A stretch of 64,000 nucleotides of DNA from an uncultured Caulobacterales bacterium (lineage in GTDB: Bacteria; Pseudomonadota; Alphaproteobacteria; Caulobacterales; Maricaulaceae): contig CALLBD010000003.1 of the NCBI GenBank assembly GCA_938001915.1, positions 40,969 through 104,968 on the forward strand, read 5' to 3'. Below, in pieces: positions 14,201 to 21,461 of this stretch (positions are counted from its first letter, which is position 1; every line of letters begins with the position of its first letter). The translations under genes were made by a program, and so were the position numbers. The notes beneath the pieces were generated by a model. The model was not told the origin of the DNA. It made no database searches and was given only the letters and a program-made list of their open reading frames with translations.

Positions 14201-17200
14201 GCGACACGGATTCATCCGCCGTAATGGACGCAAGCGTACCGCCCGCTGGCGTGGCGCTAATCGTCGCTGTATTTGTAATCGCAGCGCCCGCATCAATATC
14301 AGCCTGCGTCACTTGATAAGTCGCCGTGAAATCAACGCTCGCCCCAACCGCAAGCGCGGGAACAACGGCAGGCGTGATGGCGGAGAGCGTTCCCGCCCCA
14401 GAATGAACATCAGAAACCGAAATATCGGATAAGCTAACATTGCCTGTATTGGTGACGCTATAGGTATAGGTCACAATATCGCCAACGCTAAGGTCGCTCG
14501 TGACATCAGCGGTTTTTGTCAGCTCGGCATTTGGCGCAGGGGCCTCAAGGGAAACGGACTCACTATCCGTGGCTGGATTAAGCGTGCCGCCAGCAGGCGT
14601 TGCGTCCGCCGTGGCTATATTCGTAATGGGCGTGCCCGCATCAATATCAGCCTGCGTGATCACATAGGTCGCGGTGAAACTTGTGCTTCCGCCAACCGCT
14701 AGGCTGGCAACATTAGCCGGCGAAATTGCGCTCAATGTTCCCGTACCTGAATGGACATCAGAGATGGTGACATTATTGACAGTGACATTGCCTGTGTTCG
14801 TCACAGCATAGGTATAAGTTACGACATCACCTTCTGACAGATCCGTCGAGATGTCTGCTGTTTTGACGAGCTCTAATTCTGGGTCAAAAGCTTCTGGGGA
14901 GACGCGTTCATCCGCTGTTGCGGGAACATAAGTTCCGCTCGGCGGCGTGGCGCTGGCCGCTGCTGTATTGGTAATATCTCCGCCTGCATCAATATCGGCT
15001 TGCGTGACAACATAGGTAGCGGTGAAAGTCGCGCTCTGGCCAATCGGCAAGCTGGCAACAGAGGCGGGGGTGATGGTAGAGAGCGTGCCGCTCCCCGAAT
15101 GCAAATCGGAAATACTGACATCCGCCAATGTAACATTGCCAGTGTTTTCAGCCGTATAGGTATAGGTGATGACATCGCCAGCCGCGATATCGGTCGTTTG
15201 ATCTGCAACTTTCGTTAATGAAATCTCGGGAGCTGCAGTAATGGGTGTGACGGATTCTGTATCTGAAACGGGCGCAAAATTACCCGCTGAAGGCGCAGCA
15301 TCAGCTGTCGCTTCATTCGTGATCGGAAGGCCCGCATCCACATCTGCTTGGGTCACGACATAGGTCGCCGTGAAATCCTGCGTTGCGCCGGGCGCAAGTG
15401 TCACACTTGCTGGCGTAATGGCGGATAAGGCACCTGTTCCATTATGGACATCCGTGACCGTCACATCATTCATCGTAACATTGCCTGGATTTCGAACCGT
15501 ATAAGTATAGGTTACGGTTTGACCTACCGTCAGGCCAGAGGTGACATCAGCTGTTTTCTCTATCTCAAGCGCAGGGGCCGGATCTGCAAGTGCAACGACT
15601 GCTGTGCCTTGAACAGGACCGAGTGTTCCGCGGCGCGGCGTACTGGCGAGCGAAGCCGTATTGGTAATATCATTAGACGCATCAATATCTGCCTGCGTCA
15701 CCTCATAGGTTGACGTAAAGGTAACAGAAGCGCCTGGCGCAAGCGTCGCAACCGAAGCCGGCGTAATGGCAGATAGCGTACCTGAGCCCGCGTGATTATC
15801 TGAAATTGAGAGCGTATCTAAAGTGACGTTACCCGTGTTAGTGACAAGATAGCTATAGGTGACAATATCGCCTAATTCGAGGTTTGCCGTTACATCCGCC
15901 GTTTTCTCCAGAGTTGCGGCAGGTGTTGGCGCTTCGATTGTTACGGTCTCACTATCCGTTGCAGGTGTGAGGCTCCCGCCAGCAGGCACGCCATCGACTG
16001 TGGCCGTATTGGTAATATCTGTTCCCGCATCAATATCGGCTAGGGTTACCGTATATGTCGCCGTGAATGTCTGAGACGCGCCCGGTGCCAGGGTTACACT
16101 GGCAGGCGTAATAGCAGAGAGCGTGCCTGAGCCGCTGTGAACATCCGAAACGGCCACATTATCGATGCTGACATTGCCTGTATTTTCAACGAGGTAAGTA
16201 TAGGTAATCACATCGCCCACAGCGACATCCGCCGTGTCGGACGCCGTTTTTGCCACTGTGAGGGACGGCGCGGGCGCTTCCAGCGCCACCGTCTCATCAT
16301 CCGTAACAGGTGCATAGGTACCGCTGGCTGGCGTCGCATTGAGCGTTGCTGTGTTTGTAATATCTGTGCCGGCGTCAATGTCAGCCTGCGTAACCGTATA
16401 GGTCGCTGTGAAGGTTTGCGTATCACCTGGCGCAAGGGCCACGCTAGTTGGCGTAATGGCAGACAATGTACCTGAACCGCTATGCACATCGGAAACAGAG
16501 ACGGCGCTCATCGACACATTGCCGGTATTTTCAACCGCATAGCTATAGGTAATGACATCACCGACTTGAACATCCGTTGTGTCGGAGGCTGTTTTTGCCA
16601 TGGTCATGGCAGGGTCGGCAGCCTCTAGCGCTACCGTCTCATCATCCGTGACAGGCGTATAAGTACCGCTGGCTGGCGTCGCGTTGAGCGTTGCTGTGTT
16701 TGTAATATCTGTGCCGGCGTCAATGTCAGCCTGCGTAACCGTATAGGTCGCTGTGAAGGTTTGCGTATCACCTGGCGCAAGATCCACGCTAGCTGGCGTA
16801 ATGGCAGACAATGTGCCTGCGCCGCTATGCACATCGGAAACAGAGACGGCGCTCATCGACACATTGCCGGTATTTTCAACCGCATAGCTATAGGTAATGA
16901 CATCACCGACTTGAACACCCGTCGTGTCGGAGGCTGTTTTTGCCATGGTCAACGCGGGATTAGCGGCTGCAAGGCTGACAGACTCATAAGCCGTAGCAGG
17001 CGTATAGGTTCCGCCGGCGGGCGCCGCATTGGCCGTCGCCGTATTCGTAATAGCTGTCCCCGCATCTATATCGGCTTGGGTGATGGTATAAGTTGCCGTG
17101 AATGTCTGGTCGTCACCGGGGTCAAGACTGACAGTGGCGGGCGTAATGGGAGAAAGCGTTCCCGATCCATTATGTACGTCAAATATGGAGACATTGTTGA

Positions 17201-19454
17201 GCGTAACATTACCCGTATTGGTGAACAGGTAGCTATATGTGATAACGTCACCTGCAACAGCATCGCTCGTTTTAGAGGCTGTCTTCGTCAAGGAAGAATT
17301 CGGGGCGGGGGCAATAACCGCAACCGACTCATCGGCGGTTACAGCTGGCAGGCTGCCGCGGACAGGCGTGGCTGAAAGCGTTGCGGTATTGGTAATCGGT
17401 GTACCCGCGTTCACATCATCTTGGGTGATTGTATATGTGGCAGTAAAGGTCTCACTCGCGCCTGGAACAAGGTCGACGCTCGCGGGCGAGATGGCGGATA
17501 GTGTGCCTGTTCCGAGGTGTACATCCGCTACGGAGACAGAGGTCAGCGCTACGTCGCCCGTATTTGTGACTAAATAACTATAGGTCACGACTTGGCCTGC
17601 AGTCAGGTCAGCGTCGTCGCTGGCTGTCTTTGTTAGGGTTGCGGCCGGTGTAGGCGCGGCGAGGCTGACCGTTTCATCAGCTGTTAGCGGCGCGAGCGTC
17701 CCGCGCGCCGGCGTCGTGCTCAATGTGGCGGTATTATCAATATCCGTGCCCGCATTGAAGTCATCTTGCGTGATAACATAGGTCGCGGTGAAATTTTGTG
17801 TGGCACCCGGAGGGATATCAACATTTGCTGGGGTTATAGCGGAAAGTGTGCCTGTGCCGCCGTGAACATCGGTGACGGATGTATCTGTCAGGGTGACATT
17901 GCCTGTGTTTTGAACACTATATGTATAGGTGACGGTATCGCCTTCAGCTAACGCTGCATCAGGACTCGCAATTTTGGAAAAGACCGCTTCAGGCGTAGGC
18001 ACGCCCATGGCAATCGACTCATCGGCTGTTGGATCCGTAATGGTTCCGCGCATCGGCGTCGAAGTGGCGGTCGCCGTGTTCAAAATGTTCCCGCCGGCAT
18101 CAAAGTCATCTTGGGTAACCACATATGTCGCCGTGAAACTTTGGCTGGCGCCCGGCGCGAGGCTGACAGAAGCCGGCGTCACTGCGGACAAAGTGCCAGA
18201 GCCCCCATGCACGTCATTAATCGCAACATCATCAAGGGTAATATTACCCGTGTTGGTCGCGACATAGGTATATGTGATTGTGTCGCCTTCTTGAACATCA
18301 GTTGTCTTATCGGCTGTCTTTGTCAGCGTCATAGAGTTATCTGCGGTAGGGCCAGGGATAGATAGTGTTCCAGAAACACTCCCTAAAGTGCCTTCACTCG
18401 GCGTCCCCGTAACACTGGCCGTATTCACAAAGATAACATCATCATCGATATTTTGCTGACTGACAATATGCTGCCCCGAACAAATCATAGACTCACCTGG
18501 CGGCGTACCATTTATATTCCCGGGTGAGAGGGTGGTTTGCGGACAGGTGACAGCCCCTGTGATGAATGAGTCATCTACGACGATATTGGTCAGTTGAACC
18601 GACCCAATATTCGTCACTTCAAATTCGTAATTAATGACATCGCCAACGCCCGTGTAGCTGGTCCTGTCAGCTGTTTTGATGATTTCTATCCCTGGCGCGA
18701 CTTCAGGCGTGCCTGTGGCGTCGTCTCCGTCGGTAAAGAACCAGAAATTATCGCCACGAGTCGTACTAGCCCCTGTATCCGTATCCGTGATGAAGGGCGT
18801 TGTCCCCCCGGTAGACAAAATATTGCTAAGCACGTTTCCAGGAAGATCAAACCAGCCCGTACTCGTTTCCGTACTCCCTTGGTTTCGGAAGCAATCTTCC
18901 GTTCCAATCGTGGATGTACCCGCGAAATTGGTCCGCTCAACCGAACCCGGAGCCAAGTCAGAAAGACTTGAAACAGGGAGTCCGTTTACTTCAAATGAGA
19001 CGTCTTGGTAGTCAAAGTTACCCGGACAAGCATCGGCGTCTCGCACGGTTAAGCGCGCATAGCCCTCTGCAATGGAGCCGCCAAAATAAGCGTTACAGCT
19101 CACGCTGCCGCAATTTAGCGTTTGGGTCGGCCCAAGCTGAAAAGTCGGAATACCCTGAAACGCCGTCGGGGTGCCTGTACCGGCGAATCCTCTGAACTGC
19201 GTGGAGGGATTGACGAATTGATAATATATATTGCCGTTCGCACCAACGAGTACAAACATGGTTCCGCCCACAGGGGGATAGGTATTAGGAATAGGACCAT
19301 TGCCGTTTGGCACGGTTTCCGTGAACGTCGTTGCCCAGGCCGTTGGGGCTGCAGCCACGCCCATTAATAACAGGCCTATAGCTGCCGAAACTTTCGCAGT
19401 CCTCTTAAAGAGGCGCTGTGATTTCTTGATAATATTCGCAAATAATCCGGACAT
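2274..19454 (-). CDS. Giant secreted multi-module DUF11/Ig-like repeat protein with SdrD_B-like, TSP3-like, OmpA-like and C-terminal beta-barrel-like regions (5726 aa)
   Basis: Single uninterrupted ORF; N-terminal signal-like segment (…LLLMGVAAAPTAWA/TT); tandem modules with the pattern xxKTAxx…GDxxTYxYxVxNTGNVxxxxxxVxD…VTQADIDAGxxTNxA; DTDGDGAPDN…DRDGDGIPDSEDYD; VYDDVNVNGYPDDGEPGLPGVRL; C-terminal strand-rich region ending …YLNLVGKF. Confidence 0.9.
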   Translation of the reverse strand: MSGLFANIIKKSQRLFKRTAKVSAAIGLLLMGVAAAPTAWATTFTETVPNGNGPIPNTYPPVGGTMFVLVGANGNIYYQFVNPSTQFRGFAGTGTPTAFQGIPTFQLGPTQTLNCGSVSCNAYFGGSIAEGYARLTVRDADACPGNFDYQDVSFEVNGLPVSSLSDLAPGSVERTNFAGTSTIGTEDCFRNQGSTETSTGWFDLPGNVLSNILSTGGTTPFITDTDTGASTTRGDNFWFFTDGDDATGTPEVAPGIEIIKTADRTSYTGVGDVINYEFEVTNIGSVQLTNIVVDDSFITGAVTCPQTTLSPGNINGTPPGESMICSGQHIVSQQNIDDDVIFVNTASVTGTPSEGTLGSVSGTLSIPGPTADNSMTLTKTADKTTDVQEGDTITYTYVATNTGNITLDDVAINDVHGGSGTLSAVTPASVSLAPGASQSFTATYVVTQDDFDAGGNILNTATATSTPMRGTITDPTADESIAMGVPTPEAVFSKIASPDAALAEGDTVTYTYSVQNTGNVTLTDTSVTDVHGGTGTLSAITPANVDIPPGATQNFTATYVITQDDFNAGTDIDNTATLSTTPARGTLAPLTADETVSLAAPTPAATLTKTASDDADLTAGQVVTYSYLVTNTGDVALTSVSVADVHLGTGTLSAISPASVDLVPGASETFTATYTITQDDVNAGTPITNTATLSATPVRGSLPAVTADESVAVIAPAPNSSLTKTASKTSDAVAGDVITYSYLFTNTGNVTLNNVSIFDVHNGSGTLSPITPATVSLDPGDDQTFTATYTITQADIDAGTAITNTATANAAPAGGTYTPATAYESVSLAAANPALTMAKTASDTTGVQVGDVITYSYAVENTGNVSMSAVSVSDVHSGAGTLSAITPASVDLAPGDTQTFTATYTVTQADIDAGTDITNTATLNATPASGTYTPVTDDETVALEAADPAMTMAKTASDTTDVQVGDVITYSYAVENTGNVSMSAVSVSDVHSGSGTLSAITPTSVALAPGDTQTFTATYTVTQADIDAGTDITNTATLNATPASGTYAPVTDDETVALEAPAPSLTVAKTASDTADVAVGDVITYTYLVENTGNVSIDNVAVSDVHSGSGTLSAITPASVTLAPGASQTFTATYTVTLADIDAGTDITNTATVDGVPAGGSLTPATDSETVTIEAPTPAATLEKTADVTANLELGDIVTYSYLVTNTGNVTLDTLSISDNHAGSGTLSAITPASVATLAPGASVTFTSTYEVTQADIDASNDITNTASLASTPRRGTLGPVQGTAVVALADPAPALEIEKTADVTSGLTVGQTVTYTYTVRNPGNVTMNDVTVTDVHNGTGALSAITPASVTLAPGATQDFTATYVVTQADVDAGLPITNEATADAAPSAGNFAPVSDTESVTPITAAPEISLTKVADQTTDIAAGDVITYTYTAENTGNVTLADVSISDLHSGSGTLSTITPASVASLPIGQSATFTATYVVTQADIDAGGDITNTAAASATPPSGTYVPATADERVSPEAFDPELELVKTADISTDLSEGDVVTYTYAVTNTGNVTVNNVTISDVHSGTGTLSAISPANVASLAVGGSTSFTATYVITQADIDAGTPITNIATADATPAGGTLNPATDSESVSLEAPAPNAELTKTADVTSDLSVGDIVTYTYSVTNTGNVSLSDISVSDVHSGAGTLSAITPAVVPALAVGASVDFTATYQVTQADIDAGAAITNTATISATPAGGTLASITADESVSPDAPAPELSLAKRALDTGFAAVGDVLAYEFDVENIGNVTISALSVSDDKIATVSCPVTTLAPGAATTCSASYTVSQADLNAGSVTNIASADGTPAGGTLTAPTDTATVDGTQSPMMTLVKTALDTDFAALGDTLDYEYLVTNTGNVEITNIVVTDDKIASVSCPVTSLMPTQTMVCTATYVVTQADLDAGSITNIAQASGTPAGGTLAPAGDTATVDGTQSPALEMVKRALDTDFASVGDVLTYEYDVTNTGNVTLLDPISVSDDKIASVNCPALPAGGLAPSATLTCTGSYSVTQADLDAGEVTNIASATDGTTTSPTDEAIVAATQTPSMTLVKTANETDFTAVGDMLTYDYTVVNTGNVLISDLVVSDDKIPAVTCNVAAVGNGDANLDPGETVVCTGQYAVTQADLDAGSVTNIASADGTPAGGTLTAPEATETVAADQMPLLTLDKASADTRFAAVGDVLSYTYTIVNTGNVLVSDVAVSDDKIATVLCDVAAVGNGDANLDPGETVVCTADYAVTQADLDAGNVLNNATATASPAGGTFTPPTDSVTIAADQQPAMETVKTATNVNFELPGDITTYEYVVTNTGNVTLTDPIVVTDNLISPVNCPALPAGGLAPNAALTCTADYTVTQADLDAGQVTNIASAASGPISSPQTTETIPADQNPALSIVKTALFSDFTATGDIVEYEFAVTNDGNLTLTNDIEVVDDKIGTITCGTANLVPGATQTCRATYTITQADMDAGEIMNQAFAQSGTLVSAPVDVTVGGTRTPSVGFEKRATTADFNSAGDVITYEFDVENTGNVTLTNLSITDDIIAAVSCPQTSLAPAATMVCSASYTVSQADVDAGEVVNNASVGATPPPGLPSVTTADSAVVDSSAAPGLSFEKRAISTDFSEPGDILTYEFDVENTGMITLSNVVVSDALVPSVTCPTATLAPAASMVCSASYVVTQADIDAGDVMNTASVGANLPNGDPVPTVSDTAVVTGVANPELDIFKSALRTSFDTAGDILAYEITVSNIGNVTISNVVVDDPLIPSLSCPTDVLAPNASFVCTGSYTVTQADIDAGQVDNVASADGTPSVGSLDPVSAVRSVTADLNPELTLVKTATTPDFDSVGDTIDYSYEVTNSGNVTLTGTISVSDNKIASVACPVAPSGGLVPGASLTCAATYVVTQADIDAGSVTNIASATDGTTTSPEVDETVNASQMPEMTLVKTATDFTYASPGDLLSYTYDVINSGNITITTAITVTDDLIPSVTCPALPAGGLPPAASLTCTGTYAVTQADIDAGSVTNIARATDGTISSPQDDATVNADQMPSFGFVKTATDINFESPGDITTYEYVVTNDGNTTITAPITVTDNLIPSVNCPALPSGGLLPGGVLTCTATYVVTQSDLDIGSVTNVASASDGTTTSTPDSETIPANGLPALTMRKSSADTSYDAVGDVLSYTFELENTGNLTLTGDTNIIDDKIGTFLCFSGNLAPGQVETCTETYVVTQADIDAGEVTNNAFAENPTTTSPPDAVTINAGQAPELTLLKTALTASYAAVGDTLDYEFVVTNSGNTTVTNPVSVTDSRIPNVMCPPLPTGGLRPAASLTCTGTDTITQADIDAGTVTNTAFATDGTTTSPDETVTVDADRSEGIEIDKVAQSSGFTAVGDVLSYDYILRNTSNFTLTDPITVSDDKIANVICPANPGLVPGATLTCSATYTVTQADIDAGGVTNIASATSGDITSDTDSVEISGSQLPALSIEKSSDNTSIATAGETVVYSYLITNTGNVTFTAPVSVSDDKIADVICPAIPAQGLIPGASLTCSAQYIVLQADIDAGGVTNIASASAELNGETVSSPSDTVTLPAESAPALTVVKTATTASFMIPGDILTYDYVVTNAGNVTLTEPIAISDDKIASVTCPALPAGGIQPGASVTCTAEYAVTQADVDAGQVTNLATASTSFDGSSFTSPEVSETVEANVEPRLEITKTTVSSRQLFGPIYEVQYEIGLENIGNVTLTNVTLEDDLAEAFAPASLFGTPVAESADLTVDTEYDGVSLIELLSGTDSLAVGENGTVQLTARLDITNGGPAQGNTAYGQTNQLSTPLPSNDPVVTPDTPGDVNPAPLSLIDTDGDGAPDNFESAAEDRDGDGIPDSEDYDPTGYFYCEENGAIIPGGSISVTGPAGTNSATGLTNNINIVHDGTDGFFQFYVTEPGLYTVTPTYPDGAEPSTTRLAATDPLDVSTRTDNPAILGASEVGSSGVIADFTEETNSPFYLSFDIEAGDPSVFLNNIPLQSCGVPNVGLTKRAIGEVERLDDGRELVTYEFTVENTGQTSITDIILSDDLSTAFGDQSVSVQNIELVSAPEAFTGLPALNFDGFNSLSLSDGEGTLEPGEAFTMRLDVAVITDSAGEFTNTAVVSAVGPLNTGAVDATDSAVVSLAPISDASFLRVTKTANPRTVQIGDPVLYTISVTNESATTLSGVDIVDRLPEGFAYVPGSSAVTNGAETVELEPNVRSRGVLSWSLNQGETAPLDALQPNETVTVTLNLLAGPNVTFGAHENQAFAENTEDGSRSDIATATVDYIPEPSFDCTPVIGRVYDDVNVNGYPDDGEPGLPGVRLVSVNGDIITTDEYGRYHIPCAVIADSENGSNFLLKADTRTLPLGYAPTTENPRVVRATRGKFVKLNFGAGFRTKLRVDFRMSDFNLDGTGIAVTKVAELQSFLAQNQSAERAVLVFHADDGMSVDAAQARLQIALDVVRELSPDTLDDIAMEALWTGTDCSDCGQVSDHHKRPYGTYSHEGGIAGEMFGSIISDEDIKDNGRRNGTDRQVFGVNATGDVLPITRDEIPDRAEDRRWNRNAGLRNGLNNDGEHADEALESDTRHNSASILGRRDRKNEVDQSPAPGRLQRWLGWGNSTSAYVDAMEIETQGDNLDPVKRLNAHMDIVSEEGQRVLKAATYSNYVAFADKLEIRVFDARRSARGEPLFTMPVTGNVATMTLPEGLPYELQYVLRANAADGAFDQTAPKVLYIGDADFDLTRAEWLERASGTFGQNTLETSNVRVRGGSVKVYGRNVPGEAAVVMGERVRVDADGRFVAEQLLPAGQQSITIEAGSQKLVRSVEVKSKDTFYVAQVEATIGERIGSDETFEEGRVAFYVRSRLNDRWTVTATADTGEAGLGDLVSTLDDKDLNQLLRRLDPDRYYPTYGDNSVIEQDAPTSGRIYARIQRDDDYALWGNYQTNFNDTEFARVNRTLYGAKLHWDENAFTTLGDARTEVTAFVAEGGSRQARDELRGTGGSVYYLRHGDISIGSEQLRVETRDSVSGLVIESRRLQYGTDYDLDFIQGRVILTRPLGSTGDDGRLFRDGSQSGNAQVLVADYEFTPVFGANDNGAIYGVRAKRWFGDHVKLGATYNHADDGGLESDLYEMDLTLQYAAGTYIKGEVARSEGVGVETFTSLDGGFSFAAADRGGLTNVDDVAATAYAIEAAVNFAEVSKHDGNAYLYWRKREAGFAGYSEATNQSVEQIGGGLQLAIGKDLTLNARADISDSELIGTNSFAEASVDYAVNEDIDVSAGLSYNDDARGNEGAALAVRASHKLGKDGELYAFGQVGIVGDNSRTTDRIGAGAEVRLSKTFFGGGEVSTGEDGLGVRASLRRQEEDGDEYYLAYDLPLRAQPTGNFGSLNVGARKRYTDALSVFGEERLQFNDRGLNGLTHAYGVDWNPGNWNFGFSGELGKIDNLDREAIALAAGFGDERFKAGFAAEWRQDENVDTNDTRQTWLLRWTSQYQASEELRLQGKFNRAVSSQTENGDLGPLDFNEAEFTEGSIAAAYRPIWDDRFNLLAKYTYLEDLSPTSQRFGGETLNYRQKSEILSVDTAYDISPKWTLGGKYAHRSGSVTSNRESLDFTKSNADLGILRLDYHVTHQWDAHIEGRYLDIGEGTITRLGGQAGIYRHMNDNAKLGFGVTWGGIEEEYLSALEEEDDIGWYLNLVGKF
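8290..14190 (-). repeat. Class B module block (about 18 modules, about 109 aa each) within the giant ORF
   Basis: Recurring DDKIxxVxCP…LxPGxxxxCTxxYxVTQADxDAGxVTNIAxA signature in the translation. Confidence 0.85.
14190..18340 (-). repeat. Class A module block (12 modules, about 115 aa/345 bp each) within the giant ORF
   Basis: Recurring DVHxGxGTLSAITPASVxLAPGxxxTFTATYxVTQADIDAG signature in the translation. Confidence 0.87.
16266..16955 (-). repeat. Near-identical 345-bp tandem duplication (two adjacent class A modules)
   Basis: Modules 16611..16955 (ALTMAKTASDTTGVQVGD…) and 16266..16610 (AMTMAKTASDTTDVQVGD…) are nearly identical in DNA. Alternate-frame ORFs ending at 16489 and 16834 are also near-identical and offset by exactly 345 bp. 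Confidence 0.9.
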
Positions 19455-19896
19455 CGGACACGATCCTATTTCTACTAGAACGAGAAACCTTTAGGTAAAT
19501 TGTGAAGCAGGTCTTAAGGGAGGTTGTGTTTTGTGGTTATGAAACAGTTAATCGTTCAGGATGGGTTCAGAAGGATTAAATTAAGCGCGAAGACAGCCTT
19601 TAAATTACTGAAAAATAACGTTTTATATTTTTATTAAGGTTAAGATTTGCCATTTCAAAAGGGTAAGTTTTTAATGAATTTGTCTTGGTGACTTTTAATA
19701 ACCAATCCGTTTCTTTGGTCTCTTCTGGGGTGCTACATAGGTATATTTTTAACACCTGATTTTTGCCTTTTGGCCCGCAGGCGCGAAAACCGTCTATATC
19801 GGATTACACTCACTTTAACGCATTAGTTACGCATCGGCACTTATAAGCAGTCAGGGGTAAGAGGCTGCGGACATCCGCAAAACTTTTGGAATTCTA

Positions 19897-20301
19897 ATGA
19901 AAACCTATCCACCACCCGGCAAAGCCCCTGACATTTTTTACAATGAAGATATCTGTCCTATTAGAAATTTGTTGGGGCAGTTAGGCCGGAAATGGCCGAG
20001 CCTGATTATGAGCCATCTCTCATTTGGCGCACATCGGTTCTCGGAGCTTCGAGGCGCCATTCCGGATATCTCTCAACGTATGTTATCTCAAACATTGAGA
20101 GAATTAGAGCGTGACGGACTTATAGAGCGCCACGTCCAACCCAGCGTTCCGCCGCGGGTTGATTACAGCCTCACCCCGCTCGGTGAGTCATATATCGAGC
20201 CGCTGCAAGCCCTGCTCAGTTGGGGAGCCAAACATCAAGATCGCATCGCGGTTATAAGACGCGCCTATGATGCCGAACAGGATATCAAAGCCGCGGGTTA
20301 G
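19897..20301 (+). CDS. HxlR-family winged-helix transcriptional regulator
   Basis: CPIRNLLGQLGRKWPSLIMSHLSFGAHRFSELRGAIPDISQRMLSQTLRELERDGLIERHVQPSVPPRVDYSLTPLGESY. Confidence 0.95.
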   Translation: MKTYPPPGKAPDIFYNEDICPIRNLLGQLGRKWPSLIMSHLSFGAHRFSELRGAIPDISQRMLSQTLRELERDGLIERHVQPSVPPRVDYSLTPLGESYIEPLQALLSWGAKHQDRIAVIRRAYDAEQDIKAAG

Positions 20302-20360
20302 GCCGCGCCTAAAAAATGACGGGTCTTGACTTGTCAGAATAATCGTGGGAAATATCCCAC

Positions 20361-21461
20361 ATGAGCCAAGAGATCATCGCACGTATCGAAAACTTTGCCT
20401 CCCGCTATGGGAAGTCCGAGTCGACGATTGCGCGCAAAGTCTTCAACGATGGCAAAACCTTAACCCGCCTCCGCGACGGCGGACAGTTAACCCCGCGAAC
20501 ACAGGAAAAGGCTATGGCCGCATTAGACACGCTTGAACGCGACGCCGCAGGACCGTTGGGTCAGCGCTTGACCCATTTGGACAGATTAGAGGCCGAGAGT
20601 ATTCACATCATGCGCGAAGTCGTCGCGCAATGTGAGAACCCCGTCATGCTATATTCCGTCGGGAAAGATAGCTCGGTTATGCTAGAATTGGCGATTAAAG
20701 CCTTTTACCCCTCACCGCCGCCTTTCCCGCTTTTACACGTCGATACGCAGTGGAAATTTCAAGAAATGTATAGCTTTCGGGACCGCCGCGCCAAAGAAGC
20801 GGGCATGGAGCTGATTACCCATATCAACCCTGAAGCGATTGAGAAAAATGTTGGGCCCTTCACCCATGGCTCTGCTGTCCATACCGACATCACCAAAACC
20901 CAAGGCCTGAAACAGGCCTTAGACGCCGGTAAATTTGACGCAGCCTTTGGTGGGGCGCGCCGTGATGAAGAAAAATCTCGCGCCAAAGAACGCATTTTCT
21001 CCTTCCGCAATGAACATCACCGTTGGGACGCGAAAAACCAGCGCCCTGAACTCTGGGACATTTATAATGCGCGGGTCCAAAAAGGCGAAAGCATGCGGGT
21101 CTTCCCCATCTCTAATTGGACGGAGCTGGACATCTGGCAATATATCTACCGCGAAAATATCCAAATTCCAGGGCTTTATCTGTCCGCTGAGCGCCCTGTT
21201 GTCGAACGCGACGGCACGCTCATCATGGTAGATGACGACCGTATGCCGCTAGAGCCTGGCGAAACGCCCATGATGAAATCTGTGCGCTTCCGCACGCTGG
21301 GCTGTTACCCGTTGACGGGCGCGGTCGAGTCAGAGGCCGTTACCCTGCAGGACGTTATTCAAGAAACCTTGCTGGCCACATCTTCTGAGCGTCAGGGCCG
21401 CGTCATCGATTCTGATGCAGGTCAGTCAATGGAGAAGAAAAAAGAAGAGGGATATTTCTAA
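20361..21461 (+). CDS. cysD: Sulfate adenylyltransferase subunit 2 (CysD) with HTH-like N-terminal extension
   Basis: [61 protein letters not shown]. About 65 extra N-terminal residues; an alternative ATG at 20514 has an AGGAAAAG SD. Confidence 0.95.
   Translation: MSQEIIARIENFASRYGKSESTIARKVFNDGKTLTRLRDGGQLTPRTQEKAMAALDTLERDAAGPLGQRLTHLDRLEAESIHIMREVVAQCENPVMLYSVGKDSSVMLELAIKAFYPSPPPFPLLHVDTQWKFQEMYSFRDRRAKEAGMELITHINPEAIEKNVGPFTHGSAVHTDITKTQGLKQALDAGKFDAAFGGARRDEEKSRAKERIFSFRNEHHRWDAKNQRPELWDIYNARVQKGESMRVFPISNWTELDIWQYIYRENIQIPGLYLSAERPVVERDGTLIMVDDDRMPLEPGETPMMKSVRFRTLGCYPLTGAVESEAVTLQDVIQETLLATSSERQGRVIDSDAGQSMEKKKEEGYF

Noticed and set aside
16761-17375. 204-aa plus-strand ORF and many other ORFs antisense to or out of frame with the giant gene
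   Set aside because: Low-complexity Arg/Ile-rich translations created by the repeat structure; no family motifs; fully inside a strongly supported coding frame.
8290-18340. Long regular repeats that could suggest a CRISPR array or satellite DNA
   Set aside because: Period is 327-345 bp, repeats are in frame and protein-coding, diverged at synonymous sites, with no short identical repeats separated by unique spacers.
20345-20536. 63-aa ORF overlapping the start of cysD in another frame
   Set aside because: No recognisable domain; the cysD frame with its HTH-like extension is the better explanation.
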